The position numbers and the translations under genes were made by a program. Source: Flaccisagitta enflata (taxonomy: Eukaryota; Chaetognatha; Sagittoidea; Aphragmophora). From it: a stretch of 64,000 nucleotides of DNA. Every line of letters starts with the position of its first letter. Within the stretch, counting starts at the first letter, position 1. The DNA lies in the NCBI GenBank assembly GCA_965153355.1, contig OZ231126.1, positions 72,168,001 to 72,232,000 of the forward strand, given 5' to 3'. This document shows, in pieces, positions 47,201 to 59,873 of the stretch. The notes beneath the pieces are model-generated. The model worked only from the letters and a program-made list of their open reading frames with translations, was not told the origin of the DNA and made no database searches.

Positions 47201-47733
47201 ACTTTTTTTTCTCAGTGACATTTCCTTTTGCCCAAGATCCAGGGGTCTTATTATTTCGGATTACCCAATACATTACCGATTTCGCGGGCTAGCTACTCAA
47301 AAACGGATATTGTTTAAAAAGGCGATTTTAGGGACATTGCCAGATGATTCTCAGTCCCGGAGTAAATCAAAAGGGTCAAGAAGCCTGAGAGTTGTTGTCG
47401 TTATGTTTTCTATGTCGATTGTGACAAGTGTTACAATGCAGTTGTTTAATTTTGGTCACTAAACAGTTTGTATCGCGTCATTGCCGTTCCTGTTTTCTGT
47501 GAAATAACAATGTGTTTCTCACCAATTCTCTATCTAGCTCTCCTGCCGGAAACAAGGGGTACTTATAATTTTGGTTGAAAAATAATGTCCACAATGTTTA
47601 CAAAATTTGGCAACTGATTATTACTTTTTCGAACTACTACCAGTAAGGGCGGATGTCCTGAAAAAAGTTGTAAGCATTAGACACTTTTCATCAAGTTATC
47701 TTCGTCCCGCGATTTGTATTGTGACTTTCAGAG
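47201..47733. other. Intergenic DNA with one arm of a direct repeat
   Basis: 47628-47705 (actactaccagtaagggcgg ... cattagacacttttcatcaa) recurs at 48209-48285. No gene is supported. Confidence 0.5.
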
Positions 47734-48205
47734 AAAAGCCTCTCAGGCCTCAAATCCAGCCTCTCAGGCCTCAAATCCAGCCTCTCAGGCCTCCAATCTG
47801 GCCTCTCAGGCCTTAAATCTGGCCTCTCAGGCCTCAAATCCAGCCTTTCAGGCCTCAAATCCAGCCTCTCAGCCTCTCAGGCCTCAAATCCCACCTCTCA
47901 GGCCTCAAATCCAGCCTCTTGGGCCTCAAATCCAGCCTCTTGGGCCTTAAACCCAGCCTCTCAGGCCTCAAATTCCCATGGAATAATATGGCAAAATGAC
48001 AAACAATTGAAAACAATGCAAAATTTTTGATGAATATCACGGAAAATTACCCCAAATATGCCCTCTCAGGACGTATGGAAATTCACCCCTGTGTCCTACA
48101 GGACATCGGCCCTTTGGGGCCGCTGCCCTGCTCTCACTCCACTTCTTCAGCTAATCACTCCAAGCAGGGCATCGGGTACCGCTGACCATGTGCGATCCTT
48201 GGATG
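47734..48205 (+). mobile_element. Family D element lacking its left end
   Basis: A core of cctctcaggcctcaaatcca (47734-47970), then cctgtgtcctacaggacatc, tttggggccgctgccctgct and the tail gcatcgggtaccgctgacca + gatgacttgtt. Flanked by the direct repeat noted at 47628 and 48209. Confidence 0.7.
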
Positions 48206-48430
48206 ACTTGTTCAAACTACTACCAGTAATGGCGGCTGTCGCCGTTGAAAAAAGTTGTAAGCATTAGACACTTTTCATCAAGCTTTTATCTTCAGTCCCT
48301 GCAGTTTTTTTTTATTTGTATTGATTGAACTAAAAATCAGAGAAAAATAGAACTGAGCCAAATGAGCTAAATGTATTAAAATACTCAAAATCACTGAACC
48401 AGGTATCCAATTATGCTCACTGAAATGCTT

Positions 48431-48870
48431 TTTTAGTCGCGTGCACGCAACTCTACACCTTGCCGTGTCAGTCGGTAGGTCGGTAGGTCGGTCCGTTGGT
48501 CGGTCCGTCGGTCCATCAAATTTTTAAAATTATGACTTTTTAAGTTTTTTTAAGGTAATTTAAGGTACCCTAGGGTATTTCAGGGTACTTTAGGGTGCTT
48601 CAGGGTACTTTAGGGTACTTAAGTTGTTCTGGGTACTTGGGGTACTATAGGGTACTTTTGGATATTTTTGAGTAGTTTCGGGTATTTTTGGGTATTTTTG
48701 GGTATTTTTTTTTTTTTTTTTTTGGTATTGTATTGTATCGATATTGTATCGATACCGTATCGATATTGTATCGACATTGTGTCAATACATATCGCGCGCC
48801 CTTGGGGGAAGGAAATCTTCTGTTTGTCATTTCCAGACGCATGCGACTGTTGCCCTTTTGGGCTTGTTGT
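48431..48870 (-). mobile_element. Family A element with gggtactttag core
   Basis: ttttagtcgcgtgcacgcaa, (GTSGGTC)n core (gtcggtaggtcggtaggtcg), then a gggtactttag array, a T-run and a tattgtatcgata tandem (48725-48785). It ends gacgcatgcgactgttgccc ... gggcttgtt. Confidence 0.6.
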
Positions 48871-49635
48871 ATTTACATGCTCAATTGAAATATTTATGCA
48901 TCCTATTAAAGATCAGAAAAAATAGAGCTAAATGAGCTAGAATACTTAAAAACACCCGCACAGATGAGCAGCCTTGCTCTCTGACACGCTTTCTTATACA
49001 AGCTTTCTTTAACATGTATCAAAATATTTATTCATCTGCCGCATTTAAAATCAGAAAAAAAAACTGAGCTAAATGAGCTAAATGAGCTGAAATGCTCAAA
49101 AACACCCTTACAGATGAGCAGTTATGCTCACAAACATGTTTTTTTTTGTATTTGCATGCTCAAACAAACATAAATACACTCCTTTATTGATCCTACTTAA
49201 AATCATAAAAAATCGAAAAAAATTACATTTGAATTTTTTGTAAATAAATTTTTAAAAATTCATAACGCGAAAAATATTTGCCGTAGAGCCAAATGAAAGA
49301 GATTATCAAATTTACTTACACTATCAATTTTGTTGGGGGCCACATTCGGATGGTGGAGATTTACAACTTTCTCATAAGAAAATAAAAGCCATGTTTCTCT
49401 CGAATATGTCAAATAGTTGAAAACTGACTTCGACTTTTTCTCGACCATGGGAAGAGAACAGAGGAAAAAAAAATAGCAAAAAAAAAAAAAAAAAAAAAAA
49501 ACACAAAAAAAAAAAAAAAACAAAAAACAAAAAACAAAAAACAAAAAACAAAAAAATTACGCACTGTTTTGAAATTGAAACTGCTCGAGATCAGTCTATG
49601 TTCTATTGGTAAATTGTTGCCTTTACCTTTCTTTA
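48871..49635. other. AT-rich intergenic DNA
   Basis: Repeats of gagctaaatgagcta and aacacccttacagatgagca occur at 48340-49130, plus an A-rich tract at 49466-49556. No gene. Confidence 0.4.
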
Positions 49636-50027
49636 CAACTTGACTCAATAAAAAAGCCGCACTTTTACAAAGCAAATTGTCATGTTGAATTTCAAAATAA
49701 CTAATTAAAATCTTAGACCATTGAAAAGCTCTTGAAAAGATCTTTAATTTGGCGCCAATCTGGCAATTCTAGCTTTATTTGTTTAAAAGTGGCATAAGAA
49801 TGAGTAAAAACATCGCCATTATCAGTTTGCAATCCAATTGAAAAATGCGCATTTTTACAAATTAGAAGATAACTTTGACAAGCTCTAGCTCTTAAACCGT
49901 TTGAGATACAGAAGAAAATTTGAAAATCTTTAAAATCACTTCAACAGAAAAATGTTTTAATGAATTATTTTTCTCATTCATCTTCCTAAAATAAGGTGCG
50001 GCTTTTTTTTTTTTTTGAGTCAAGTAG
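49636..50027. mobile_element. TA-flanked MITE
   Basis: Ends CAACTTGACTCAATAAAAAA and the inverse of CTACTTGACTCAAAAAAAAA, each followed inward by gccgcac; TA outside (49634-49635, 50028-50029). 392 bp, no gene. Confidence 0.8.
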
Positions 50028-50967
50028 TACCTTCTACCGAACAATATCAACTATGTCTACAATGCATGAGAACTCTGTCGGGGATTTCATTATTAATTTC
50101 TCAATATTTTTTTCTGTATATATTCTTTGTCAATTTTGTGAACATGCTGGGTCTTATTTGTCCAGTTGCCAAGAATAATCAAAAAAATTTCAGAATCAAA
50201 TCACGTCTCAAATGATCAGTTCATTCTTTGCTTTGTAATCTGCCTCTTTGCACACTGTTCCAACATTCTTATATTTTCTGGTAATAGAATCATTTATGGC
50301 TTAAAATATTGTTTTTTACTAAATATTGAGTAAAGCTCATCCACTCTACAACTTCTAAAGGGGGAAATTCATTTTGGGTGTAAGGCATTAGCCCCTGAGC
50401 ACTGAATGGGCTCTGAAGTGCAGCTTTATGACTTCCGGGGAAACGATGCAAAATTGCACCTCTCTTAGCCTTATATTTGACATGAAAAATTTGGGGTATT
50501 TCATCGATTCACTTATAACTAGCTAAGTATAAAAAAGATGCAGATAATATTTTCTGTGAATTTTTGTATCAAAAAACAACTTGAAAAACAAAGACTTCCA
50601 GGTTTTTGATGCAAATGCCTGATACCAAGTCTTGACAGTTTGATTTCTTCCCGAGTTAGTTTCGATTAGAAATTGAGACCAGAAATCCGCAATCATTACA
50701 ATCAATAATCACAGGGTCATTCATCTCAAATGGCAAAAAGTATCAGGCTTTCATCCCCAAGCATATCATCTGACAGGTGTGGAACTTTTTTTACTTTAAA
50801 GTATATTGTATGTTGTTTTTTGTGTCAAAATTTCATTGGTCTAGGTCAATTAGTTTGACCACAACATCAATTTTAAGTGAAATAAGTATTTACAGCTTGA
50901 GCTCAATATACCATCAACTTGCAACAACCATTCTTGCTTGAATTGCAGTTATTTCTTGACCAATTAA
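50028..50967. other. AT-rich intergenic DNA, no gene seen
   Basis: Nothing recognisable. Confidence 0.4.
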
Positions 50968-51908
50968 GCATTACACTGAGGAGAATACACTTTTTTCATG
51001 CAGGGACCCTGAGGAGGGCCCAGATTTTTAGTCGCGGACACGCGACTCTACACCTTGCCGTGTCGGTCGGTAGGTCGGTCCGTCGGTCCGTCCGTCGGTC
51101 GGTCCGTCACATTTTTGAATTCCGAGCGTTTTCTCGCATTACTGCTCCTGCCCAACTGTCCGCGACTAGATTGCCGTGTATCCGGCCTTGTTTTATTTGA
51201 TGTAACTAATGTATTCTAAAAATTTCAGGACCATAGATGTTCTTAAACATTCATCATATTGCACCTGAAAAATGGTTCATCCTTAAGGGGGCCAAAATTT
51301 CAAAATCATTCTTTCTCAAATCTGATGCCAGATTCAGATTCCTTGTCAAAAGATATGAAAGTTGGACAACATTACTACTCAACCCTACTTTACTTAAGGA
51401 TGAGAGCCTTTGGAGCTCTCACTGGTGTTTAATCCGGACCCATCACAACTAACCTTAGTATTCAATGTATTATATGTTAGTATGTGTTATATGTTATCAT
51501 ATGTTAGTATGTGTTATATGTTAGTATTATATGTTATATACCATATTTTCTTTTTTCAAATTTTGTTTTTAAGCTGGAAAAATGCAAAAAACCTATAAAA
51601 AATTTTGTTTTTTAAAAACCCTTCTTTTTGGAGGTTTTTTGTATTTTTCTTTGCTTAAAAACAAAATTTTGAAAAAAAGAAAATATAGTATCCAACATAA
51701 TTTTTTACAAGGAATCTGAATCTGGCATCAGATTTGAGGAAAAAGGATTTTGAAATTTTGGCCCCCTTATGGATGAACCATTTTTCAGGTGTAATATGAT
51801 GAATGTTTAAGAACATCTATGGTCCTGAAATTAAAATAAAAAAATCTGGGCCCTTCGCAGGGTCCCTGCAGGAAAAAGAGTGTATTCTCCTCAGCGTATT
51901 AAGCATAA
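50968..51908. mobile_element. Fold-back element carrying a family A insertion
   Basis: Left arm 50968-51345 and right arm 51705-51908 are inverted (tgaggagaatacactctttt/cctcagcgtatt, tctggcatcagattt). The left arm is interrupted by the family A copy at 51026-51194; the right arm is not. An internal stretch at 51351-51460 matches 62765-62870. Confidence 0.8.
51026..51194 (-). mobile_element. Family A element, complete reference copy
   Basis: ttagtcgcggacacgcgact, acaccttgccgtgtcggtcg, a (GTCS)n core to 51105, acatttttgaattccgagcg, tactgctcctgcccaactgt, cgcgactagattgccgtgta, tccggccttgtttt. Its boundaries are set by comparison with the uninterrupted opposite arm at 51821-51855. Confidence 0.9.
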
Positions 51909-52030
51909 GCATCAAATTTTTCTTGAACTAAAGAGTAAATTGGAAGATAATGATTTTTATGTTTATTTGAGACAATTCTGGTATCTGCAGCTTGAACTGT
52001 TTTAAAATAGCTTCTGCCTTAAGAGTGATT

Positions 52031-52239
52031 TTTAGTCGCGTGCACGCGACTCTACACCCCTCTTTGTCTGTCCGTCCGTTGGTCGGTTGGTCTGTTGGTC
52101 ACACTTTTACTTTTTTATCAATTTTATTTCTTAAAGTCATTTTAAGTCATTCTAGGGTATACTAAGTCATTCTAAGTCATTCTAAGTCATTTTAAGTCAA
52201 TCTGTAAGTCTCGCACGCGACTTATAGGTTGGCCTTGTT
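52031..52239 (-). mobile_element. Family A element, complete, gtcattctaa core
   Basis: ttttagtcgcgtgcacgcga, gtccgtccgttggtcggttg, actttttatcaattttattt-like text, a short gtcattctaa array, gtaagtctcgcacgcgactt, ataggttggccttgtt. Confidence 0.9.
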
Positions 52240-52575
52240 AAATAGGAAAAAGCACTTTCACCGTAAATGGACCATCGAACTACAGAGTGTTCCAACAAAA
52301 GCAATTGACATATCTAAGCATCTAGGAGATCAAATCAATCATTGAAAAAAGATATCCATCTTCACTTTTTATGCGTAAAATTTCGTAATTGTCAGACTTT
52401 TTGTTGAACAATCACGTACCTTCAAAGTTACTACATGACTAATGATTTCACATCATTTTTCTGCAAAATGTGCAAAATGGTAAAAACCATCAGGAGTCTT
52501 CATTCACACATGAATTTCAAAGATATAAAGTTCCACCAAAATCATTTTGAATTAGAGTTCATAAAGACTTAGATA

Positions 52576-53667
52576 CATAGGAGCACCGCCAACAAGGCTT
52601 GCCCGCCTATAAGGCATGCAACCCACAGTCTCATGAGAGATTTTGTAGTTACTTCTACAGGGTCTTCAATTGCGACTGACTTGTTCTAAATTGATGGTGT
52701 GCCTCTCATAGTCAATATTATGATTTTTTTATTTTTTCCCTCTTGTAGCATATTGTTTGACGTAATTTTAAGTAGATCAGGTACCCATGGTTGTGACTTG
52801 AAAAAATCGTTTTTCTGTTTTGACATGTTTTTTTCATATTGCTCTCATTTTATCTAGCTAGAGCTAGAGATGACTCATTGGTCTTAAATCAAACAAAATC
52901 TAATAAACTTTTAAGGGGTAAAAAATCAAATATAGATTGCTAGAATCATCATATAATAACTAAAAAGAAAATTGTTGATTTGGAAAATATTTTGTCAGAA
53001 ATTGATTTCAAGGTCATCACATAGAATCAAGATATCAACACATTGTTCCATCTCGAGATGTTTGAACAAGGCAAAGACATATCACCCCCAGACTCATTCT
53101 CAGTCTCATATGAGTGCAAGAGAGCAGGAGCAGTGGCACAAGGGGTTTATTACTCATTGGGGCAACAATGTCTTGCCAGTGCCAAAAGAGTTCATGGAAT
53201 GGCTGGATAAGCAGTGTTCACTGAACACTGTTCGGATGACCCTATAAAAGGACATGTGAACGGTCTTACCAAGTCACTGATAGACTGACATGTCAACAAT
53301 ACCATCAGGAAATCATCTTTCATTTTGGACCAATTGAACTTCTGTTGCTCGAACCATTTAGAAATGAAGGCTGTTTGAAAAAAAGATATCATGAAAAACT
53401 TGATTTTTTTGGTTACAACCATGACTACTTAAAATTTTTGTTACAGGCAAACGGTTAGACAAAAACCCTTGAAACTTTGATACAAAAAACGTCAAACAAT
53501 ATACAATAAGAAGAAAAAAAGAAAAAATCATGTTTACCAAGAGAGGCACACCATTAATTAAGAATAAGTCAATCGCAATTGAAGACTCTGTATATTGGCA
53601 ATAAGGCAGCTTCACTATAAGGTATGTTTTTGCTCAGTCCCTTTATGCGCTCTAGTCAGCTAAACTG
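52576..53667. mobile_element. TA-flanked element (outer) with a nested element
   Basis: Ends CATAGGAGCACCGCCAACAA and the inverse of CAGTTTAGCTGACTAGAGCG; interior cgcctataaggcatgcaac and ggcaataaggcagcttcact match the intact 174-bp copy at 42210-42383. The inner element splits it at the equivalent of 42312. Confidence 0.7.
52658..53590. mobile_element. TA-flanked element with long inverted repeats, nested
   Basis: Inverted repeats of about 75 bp start CAGGGTCTTCAATTGCGACT and CAGAGTCTTCAATTGCGATT and share tggtgtgcctctc. TA on both sides (52656-52657, 53591-53592). The 933 bp have no transposase motif that I recognise; the open frame at 52972-53247 is not convincing. Confidence 0.75.
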
Positions 53668-53689
53668 TATGCTGATTTCTTATGTGGCT

Positions 53690-53818
53690 ACTACACGGCA
53701 AGACAATCACGGACAGTTGGGAAGGGGCTGTAATGCGGAAACTGCTTGCAATTTGAAAAAGTTAAGGACCAACCGACAGATATGGCAATTTGTAGAGTCG
53801 CATGTCCGAGACTAAAAA
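53690..53818 (+). mobile_element. Family A element, degenerate
   Basis: ctacacggcaagacaatcac, gttgggaaggggctgtaatg, ggaccaaccgacagatatgg, gagtcgcatgtccgagacta + aaaa. Confidence 0.6.
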
Positions 53819-53934
53819 TGGTACTACCGGGCACATGCGATTTTTTTTTCGGGGAAAGGGGGAGGGGGGTCTAAAATGTGTTCCCCATTCACAACACTGT
53901 GCCATTTTACGTTTATACGGAAAATGGTGCTCTA

Positions 53935-54532
53935 ACACCTGCGGCACATTTAGGCGGAAAATGTAAGAACATAGTTGACACAGTAAATACTACTACTGCT
54001 CCATGAAATTTTAACTGGAAGTTGCTTTTTAGTGGTATTTTCATGTAATGTTAAGATTTATTCCAAATTCAAGTTATGAACGGAGCATTCTTACCAAGAT
54101 ACTCCAAAGATGATCTCACGATGTTACAGAATTTTCACGCTTTCAATCAAGAGAAAAAGAAAAAGATTCTGAGAGGCTTTTAAAGCACCGTGAGTGAAAG
54201 AAAGTGGGCAAATTTGACTGATAGTTACTAGGGAGAGTATCAGAGAGTAATTGGAGTGAAGCAACCAATATCTTTTGGCTCAGAGATAGCACAATGTTAG
54301 ATTAATAAAGAAGGAATAAAGAGATGGAGAAACTCAATCGTTTCCTGAGAGGGTTTGTGCACGTATCACTAATTGTATGTTTTCAAGACTTTCTTAGGTC
54401 ATTCTTTAGGCCAATGATGACCTAAATTTCGCTGATAGACTATATTCATTCAATTCCCAAAGTTTTCTTTGGTTTTTGATGACTCAGTCTTAACTTAACC
54501 GATAATTTTCCGCCTAAATGTGCCGCATGTGT
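53935..54532. mobile_element. TA-flanked MITE
   Basis: Ends ACACCTGCGGCACATTTAGG and the inverse of ACACATGCGGCACATTTAGG, followed inward by cggaaaat. TA outside (53933-53934, 54533-54534). Confidence 0.7.
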
Positions 54533-54534
54533 TA

Positions 54535-54858
54535 TACAAGACGCAGGCGGATATACAAACGATAAAACGTGGGTGTCTCGCCGCTGTCAACACTCAACAG
54601 GCAACCGAAGCCACAGTCTGCGTCAGTGGGATGATGTCGCCTTTTTCGAGTCAAAATCAGCGCCAATTTAAGAAGACTTTGACTCACCCTTTTTTGAGTC
54701 AACAACTTGACACTATTTTCATGATGGTTTGCCTTGGTGTCAGAGAAAGAAAATAGAGTAGGACACCGCCTCATCGGTCCCATTGGGACTGAAGATTTTT
54801 CACTTTCATCTCAGGTTCACCTATAAAGAGAGGGGAAATCACTTTAAAAAAGCTTAAA
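54535..54858. other. Intergenic DNA, no gene seen
   Basis: Contains actcaccctttttttgagtc-like inverted words near 54650-54700. No feature is supported. Confidence 0.3.
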
Positions 54859-56116
54859 ACAACAGTCCTTGACTGTAGTCTATTTGGTGTCCGACCCAGC
54901 TACTCAGTCTGACCCGGCTACTCAGTCTGACCCGGCTACTCAGTCTGACCCGGCTACTCAGTCTGACCCGGCTACTCAGTCTGACCCGGCTACTCAGTCT
55001 GACCCGGCTACTCAGTCTGACCCGGCTACTCAGTCTGACCCGGCTACTCAGTCTGACCCGGCTACTCAGTCTGACCCGGCTACTCAGTTTGACCCGGCTA
55101 CTCAGTCTGACCCGGCTACTCAGTCTGACCCGGCTACTCAGTCTGACCCGGCTACTCAGTCTGACCCGGCTACTCAGTCTGACCCGGCTACCAATTGCAT
55201 ACCTTGAAGTCCATGGTGGCATACCTTGCAGCCTATGATGGCATACCTTGAAGTCCATGATGGCATTCCTTGAAGTCCATGAAAGCATACCTTATAATAC
55301 AACAATATAAAAAAAAAATTTTCAAAGAAAAAAAAATTTTTCAAAAAAAAAAATTAAAAAAAAAAATTTTCAAAAAAAAAATTAAAAAAAAATAAATTTT
55401 TTTTTCAAAGAATAAAATTTAAAAAAAAAAAAATTTCAAAAAAAAATTTTTTTTTTAAAAAAAAAAGAATTTCCAAAAAAAAAATTTTTTTTCAAAAAAG
55501 AAAAAAATTTTCAAAAAAAAAAAAAAAAATTTAAGTCCAGGATATAATGTTACTAGATACATCATAGATACCCTTAAATTTTCTTAACCAATACTCAGAA
55601 TTTAATGAAATCTTGCAGGGGAGCTTTAATTGATGCAATGAACCTTCACAACAAGTTTGAACAACATTGGTGAACCTTTACTACCATTCCCCAATGTAAA
55701 TTGCACAATTCTAGGAATTAATATTACTAGCAAAATACCCTTTTATCTTCTAAACCAATACTCAGAATTATCTGAAATCTTGCAGGGGAGCTTTAATTGG
55801 TGCAATAAACCTTCACAACAAGTTTGAACAACATTGGTGAACCTTTACTACCCTTCCCCTATGTAAATTGCACAAGTCCAGGAATTAATATTACTACAAA
55901 AGTAATAGGCAAAGGGTATTAAATATTTATGAATGTTGTTGAAAGTTGGTACACAGGTTAGTAATGCCCTAAAAATAACACTGCCCAAGTTTCATCAACA
56001 TCTGAGTTATGGTTCTCAAGTTTTTAAGGGTTGACATGAACGAACGAACAACGGCTTACTACACGATCAAGGCTATGTTATAGTCCTCGACGTAAACTGT
56101 TCGTCGAGGACAAAAA
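54859..56116 (+). mobile_element. Family E element, copy 1
   Basis: Starts aacaacagtccttgactgta. It has an 18-bp array ctcagtctgacccggcta (54897-55190, about 16 units), A/T-rich simple DNA (55300-55535), two tandem copies of a segment around tcttgcaggggagctttaat (55610, 55782) and an end hairpin gtcctcgacg ... cgtcgaggac + aaaaa. The DPATQS-type frames are array translations. Confidence 0.8.
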
Positions 56117-56285
56117 TCAATGAAATTTTTTTTTTGATATTTGTTCATTTTTTGGTTGAATAATGTTTTATGATGTCTGTATCAACTATCAATGACATTT
56201 TTTTGGTTAATTTTGCAATTTTTCATCAAAAAAATTTATTTTGAAAATTTAAGAATATAAGATTCAAAATTTAAAAAGCTTAAAA

Positions 56286-57437
56286 ACAACAGTCCTCGAC
56301 TGTAGTCTATTTGGTGTCCGACCCGGCTACTCAGTCTGACCCGGCTACTCAGTCTGACCCGGCTACTCAGCCTGACCCGGCTACTCAGTCTGACCCGGCT
56401 ACTCAGTCTGACCCGGCTACTCAGTCTGACCCGGCTACTCAGTCTGACCCGGCTACTCAGTCTGACCCGGCTACTCAGTCTGACCCGGCTACTCAGTCTG
56501 ACCCGGCTACTCAGTCTGACCCGGCTACTCAGTCTGACCCGGCTCCTCAGTCTGACCCGGCTACTCAGTCTGACCCGGCTACTCAGTCATACTAATTGCA
56601 TACTAAAAGTCCAAAAAAATTTCAAAAAAATTTCAAAAAAATTTTTTTCAAAAAAAAAGAAAAAAATTCTTATTCAAAAAAAAAAATTTTTCAAAAAAAA
56701 AAAAGTTTTTCAAAAAGAAAAAAATTTTTCAAAAAAAAATTAAAAAAAAATTAAAAAAATTTTTTTCTAAAAAAAAATTTCAAAAAAGAAAAATTTTTCA
56801 AAAAAAAAAAAGTGTAAAAAAAAAAAACATTTTTAAAAAAAAATCTTTTTTCAAAAAAATTTTTTTTTTCGAAAAAGTCCAGGAAATAATGTTACTAGAT
56901 ACATCATAAATACCCTTATATTTTCTTAACCAATATTCAGAATTTACTGAAATCTTGCAGGGGAGCTTTAATCGATGGAATGAACCTTCACAACAAGTTT
57001 GAACAACATTGGTGAACCTTTACTACCCTTCCCCAATGTAAATTGCACAAGTCCAGGAATTAATATTACTAGCAAAATACCCTAATATCTTCTAAACCAA
57101 TACTCGGAATTATCTGAAATCTTGCAGGGGAGCTTTAATTGATGCAATAAACCTAAACAACAAGTTTGAACAACATTGGTGAACCTTTACTACCCTTCCC
57201 CTATGTAAATTGCACAAGTCCAGGAATTAATATTACTACAAAAATAATAGAATGTTGTTGAAAGTTGGTACACAGGTGAGTAATGCCCTTATAATAACAT
57301 TGACCAACTTTCATCAACATCTGAGTTGTGGTTCTCAAGTTTTTAAGGGTTGACACGACGACGAACAAACAACGACTCACTACACGATCAAGGCTATGTT
57401 ATAGTCCTCGACGAAAACTGATCGTCGAGGACAAAAA
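56286..57437 (+). mobile_element. Family E element, copy 2
   Basis: Same order as copy 1, shifted by about 1.4 kb: aacaacagtcctcgactgta, the 18-bp array (56320-56586, about 15 units), A/T-rich DNA, tandem tcttgcaggggagctttaat segments (56953, 57119) and the terminal hairpin + aaaaa at 57437. Confidence 0.8.
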
Positions 57438-57654
57438 GATCATTTGGGACCTTAAAATCTTGACCTTTATTGATGGGTGTAAAATGTATTCAATTTTATA
57501 AAAACTATATCCATATACCGTATACGTCATCTTTGATGTATAGAGGGACCTAACCATTTAATTTATAAGCGCAGAATGGCATTAATTTAATCTTATGACT
57601 TAAACCTAAATGACATATCAAATGACAGCCAAGCCATGCAGTCCTGTTTGAAAT

Positions 57655-58863
<1,209 letters not shown>

Positions 58864-59106
58864 AGTCATTAGCAGCAGGACTAGTTGGGCTAGCTCTGGG
58901 GAATATGTTGCAGTAACTTTCAAAGCAAGGAGAGGCTATATGCCCAAGCGTTGGTCGTAATCATCGGGCTTTTGTGTCAGAGCCTTGTCAAGTCAAGCAC
59001 CATGTCACGCATATCCCACCCTTCAAATCCTACCGCTAGCTAGCTACAGTTATCTAGACCTCCAACCTTAACCAGAGTGTCTCTAAGCCTTTTTCTAAAC
59101 CACATA
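58864..59106. other. Intergenic DNA
   Basis: No feature recognised. Confidence 0.3.
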
Positions 59107-59455
59107 TGCAATAGATTGGGCACAAAATGGGCATTCAATAGAAAAATCATTTTCAAGCACTTTTTATGTTCCATTTGCATTTGTTAGGCAAAAGCCCAAT
59201 CTACTTGGAAAATCGATTTGACCTAGACACCACGTCATCAATGCTGTAGTTGTATAGAATATCTAAGGGAGAAATTTCACTCAAATTTACAGCAATCAAT
59301 TCTTTATAACTACAGCATTGAAGACGTAGTACCTAGATCTAGTCCAAATCGATTTTCCTATTGGATTGGGCTCTGATTATGCAAATGGCTTATGAAAAGT
59401 GCTTGGAAATAAATTCTTATTCAAATGCCCAAATTGAGCCCACTCTTATATGCAT
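59107..59455. mobile_element. Palindromic MITE-like element
   Basis: Arms of about 147 bp (59107-59253 and 59306-59455) are inverted: gattgggc...atgggcatt, caagcactttt, aaaatcgatttg, caatgctgtagtt. Loop of about 50 bp. Confidence 0.75.
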
Positions 59456-59873
59456 GGCGAAGTCTTAAAGAACCTACCATGCGCGGAAATCGAATCCACC
59501 TGTCCGCCAACCAGAGGGCCAACGGTGGGCTCACTACTTTGAATTCCTGTCATCCCAACGTGTGGCACCGCAATGATTGGCCATCGTCTGATGTTTATAC
59601 TCGCGATTTCCATGATCATGAAATAAACGTCAGGCCATGAAATGATAAACAAACACACAAACAAGTCTCTGACGGGCAATCCCAAGGCGTGGCCAAGCTA
59701 CAGCGTTGTATTGCAAACTGTGCTGGATATTTTTACACATTTATTTTGTGTAGTTTTCATATAAGTGCGATAAGGGGAGAGTGAGAATGATGATTTATTG
59801 AAGGTTTCTCTCATCTACGATAGGCCAGTGATATCTGGCTTTTGAATTCGACTGAAAATAGGAGAATAGGAAA
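59456..59873. other. Intergenic DNA, no supported gene
   Basis: Moderate GC, short open frames on both strands (59425-59640, 59446-59685) with no motif. Confidence 0.3.

Noticed and set aside
52972-53247. Open frame inside the nested TA-flanked element as a transposase
   Set aside because: 91 codons without DDE/D motif or DNA-binding domain that I can recognise.
54869-55207. Open frame with DPATQS repeats (also 56311-56595)
   Set aside because: It covers an 18-bp minisatellite; a multiple of three keeps any frame open, and the array is the core of a family E element.
59456-59700. tRNA-like phrase (gcggaaatcgaatccacctg)
   Set aside because: Only the T-loop-like word is present; no matching acceptor, D or anticodon stems can be placed.
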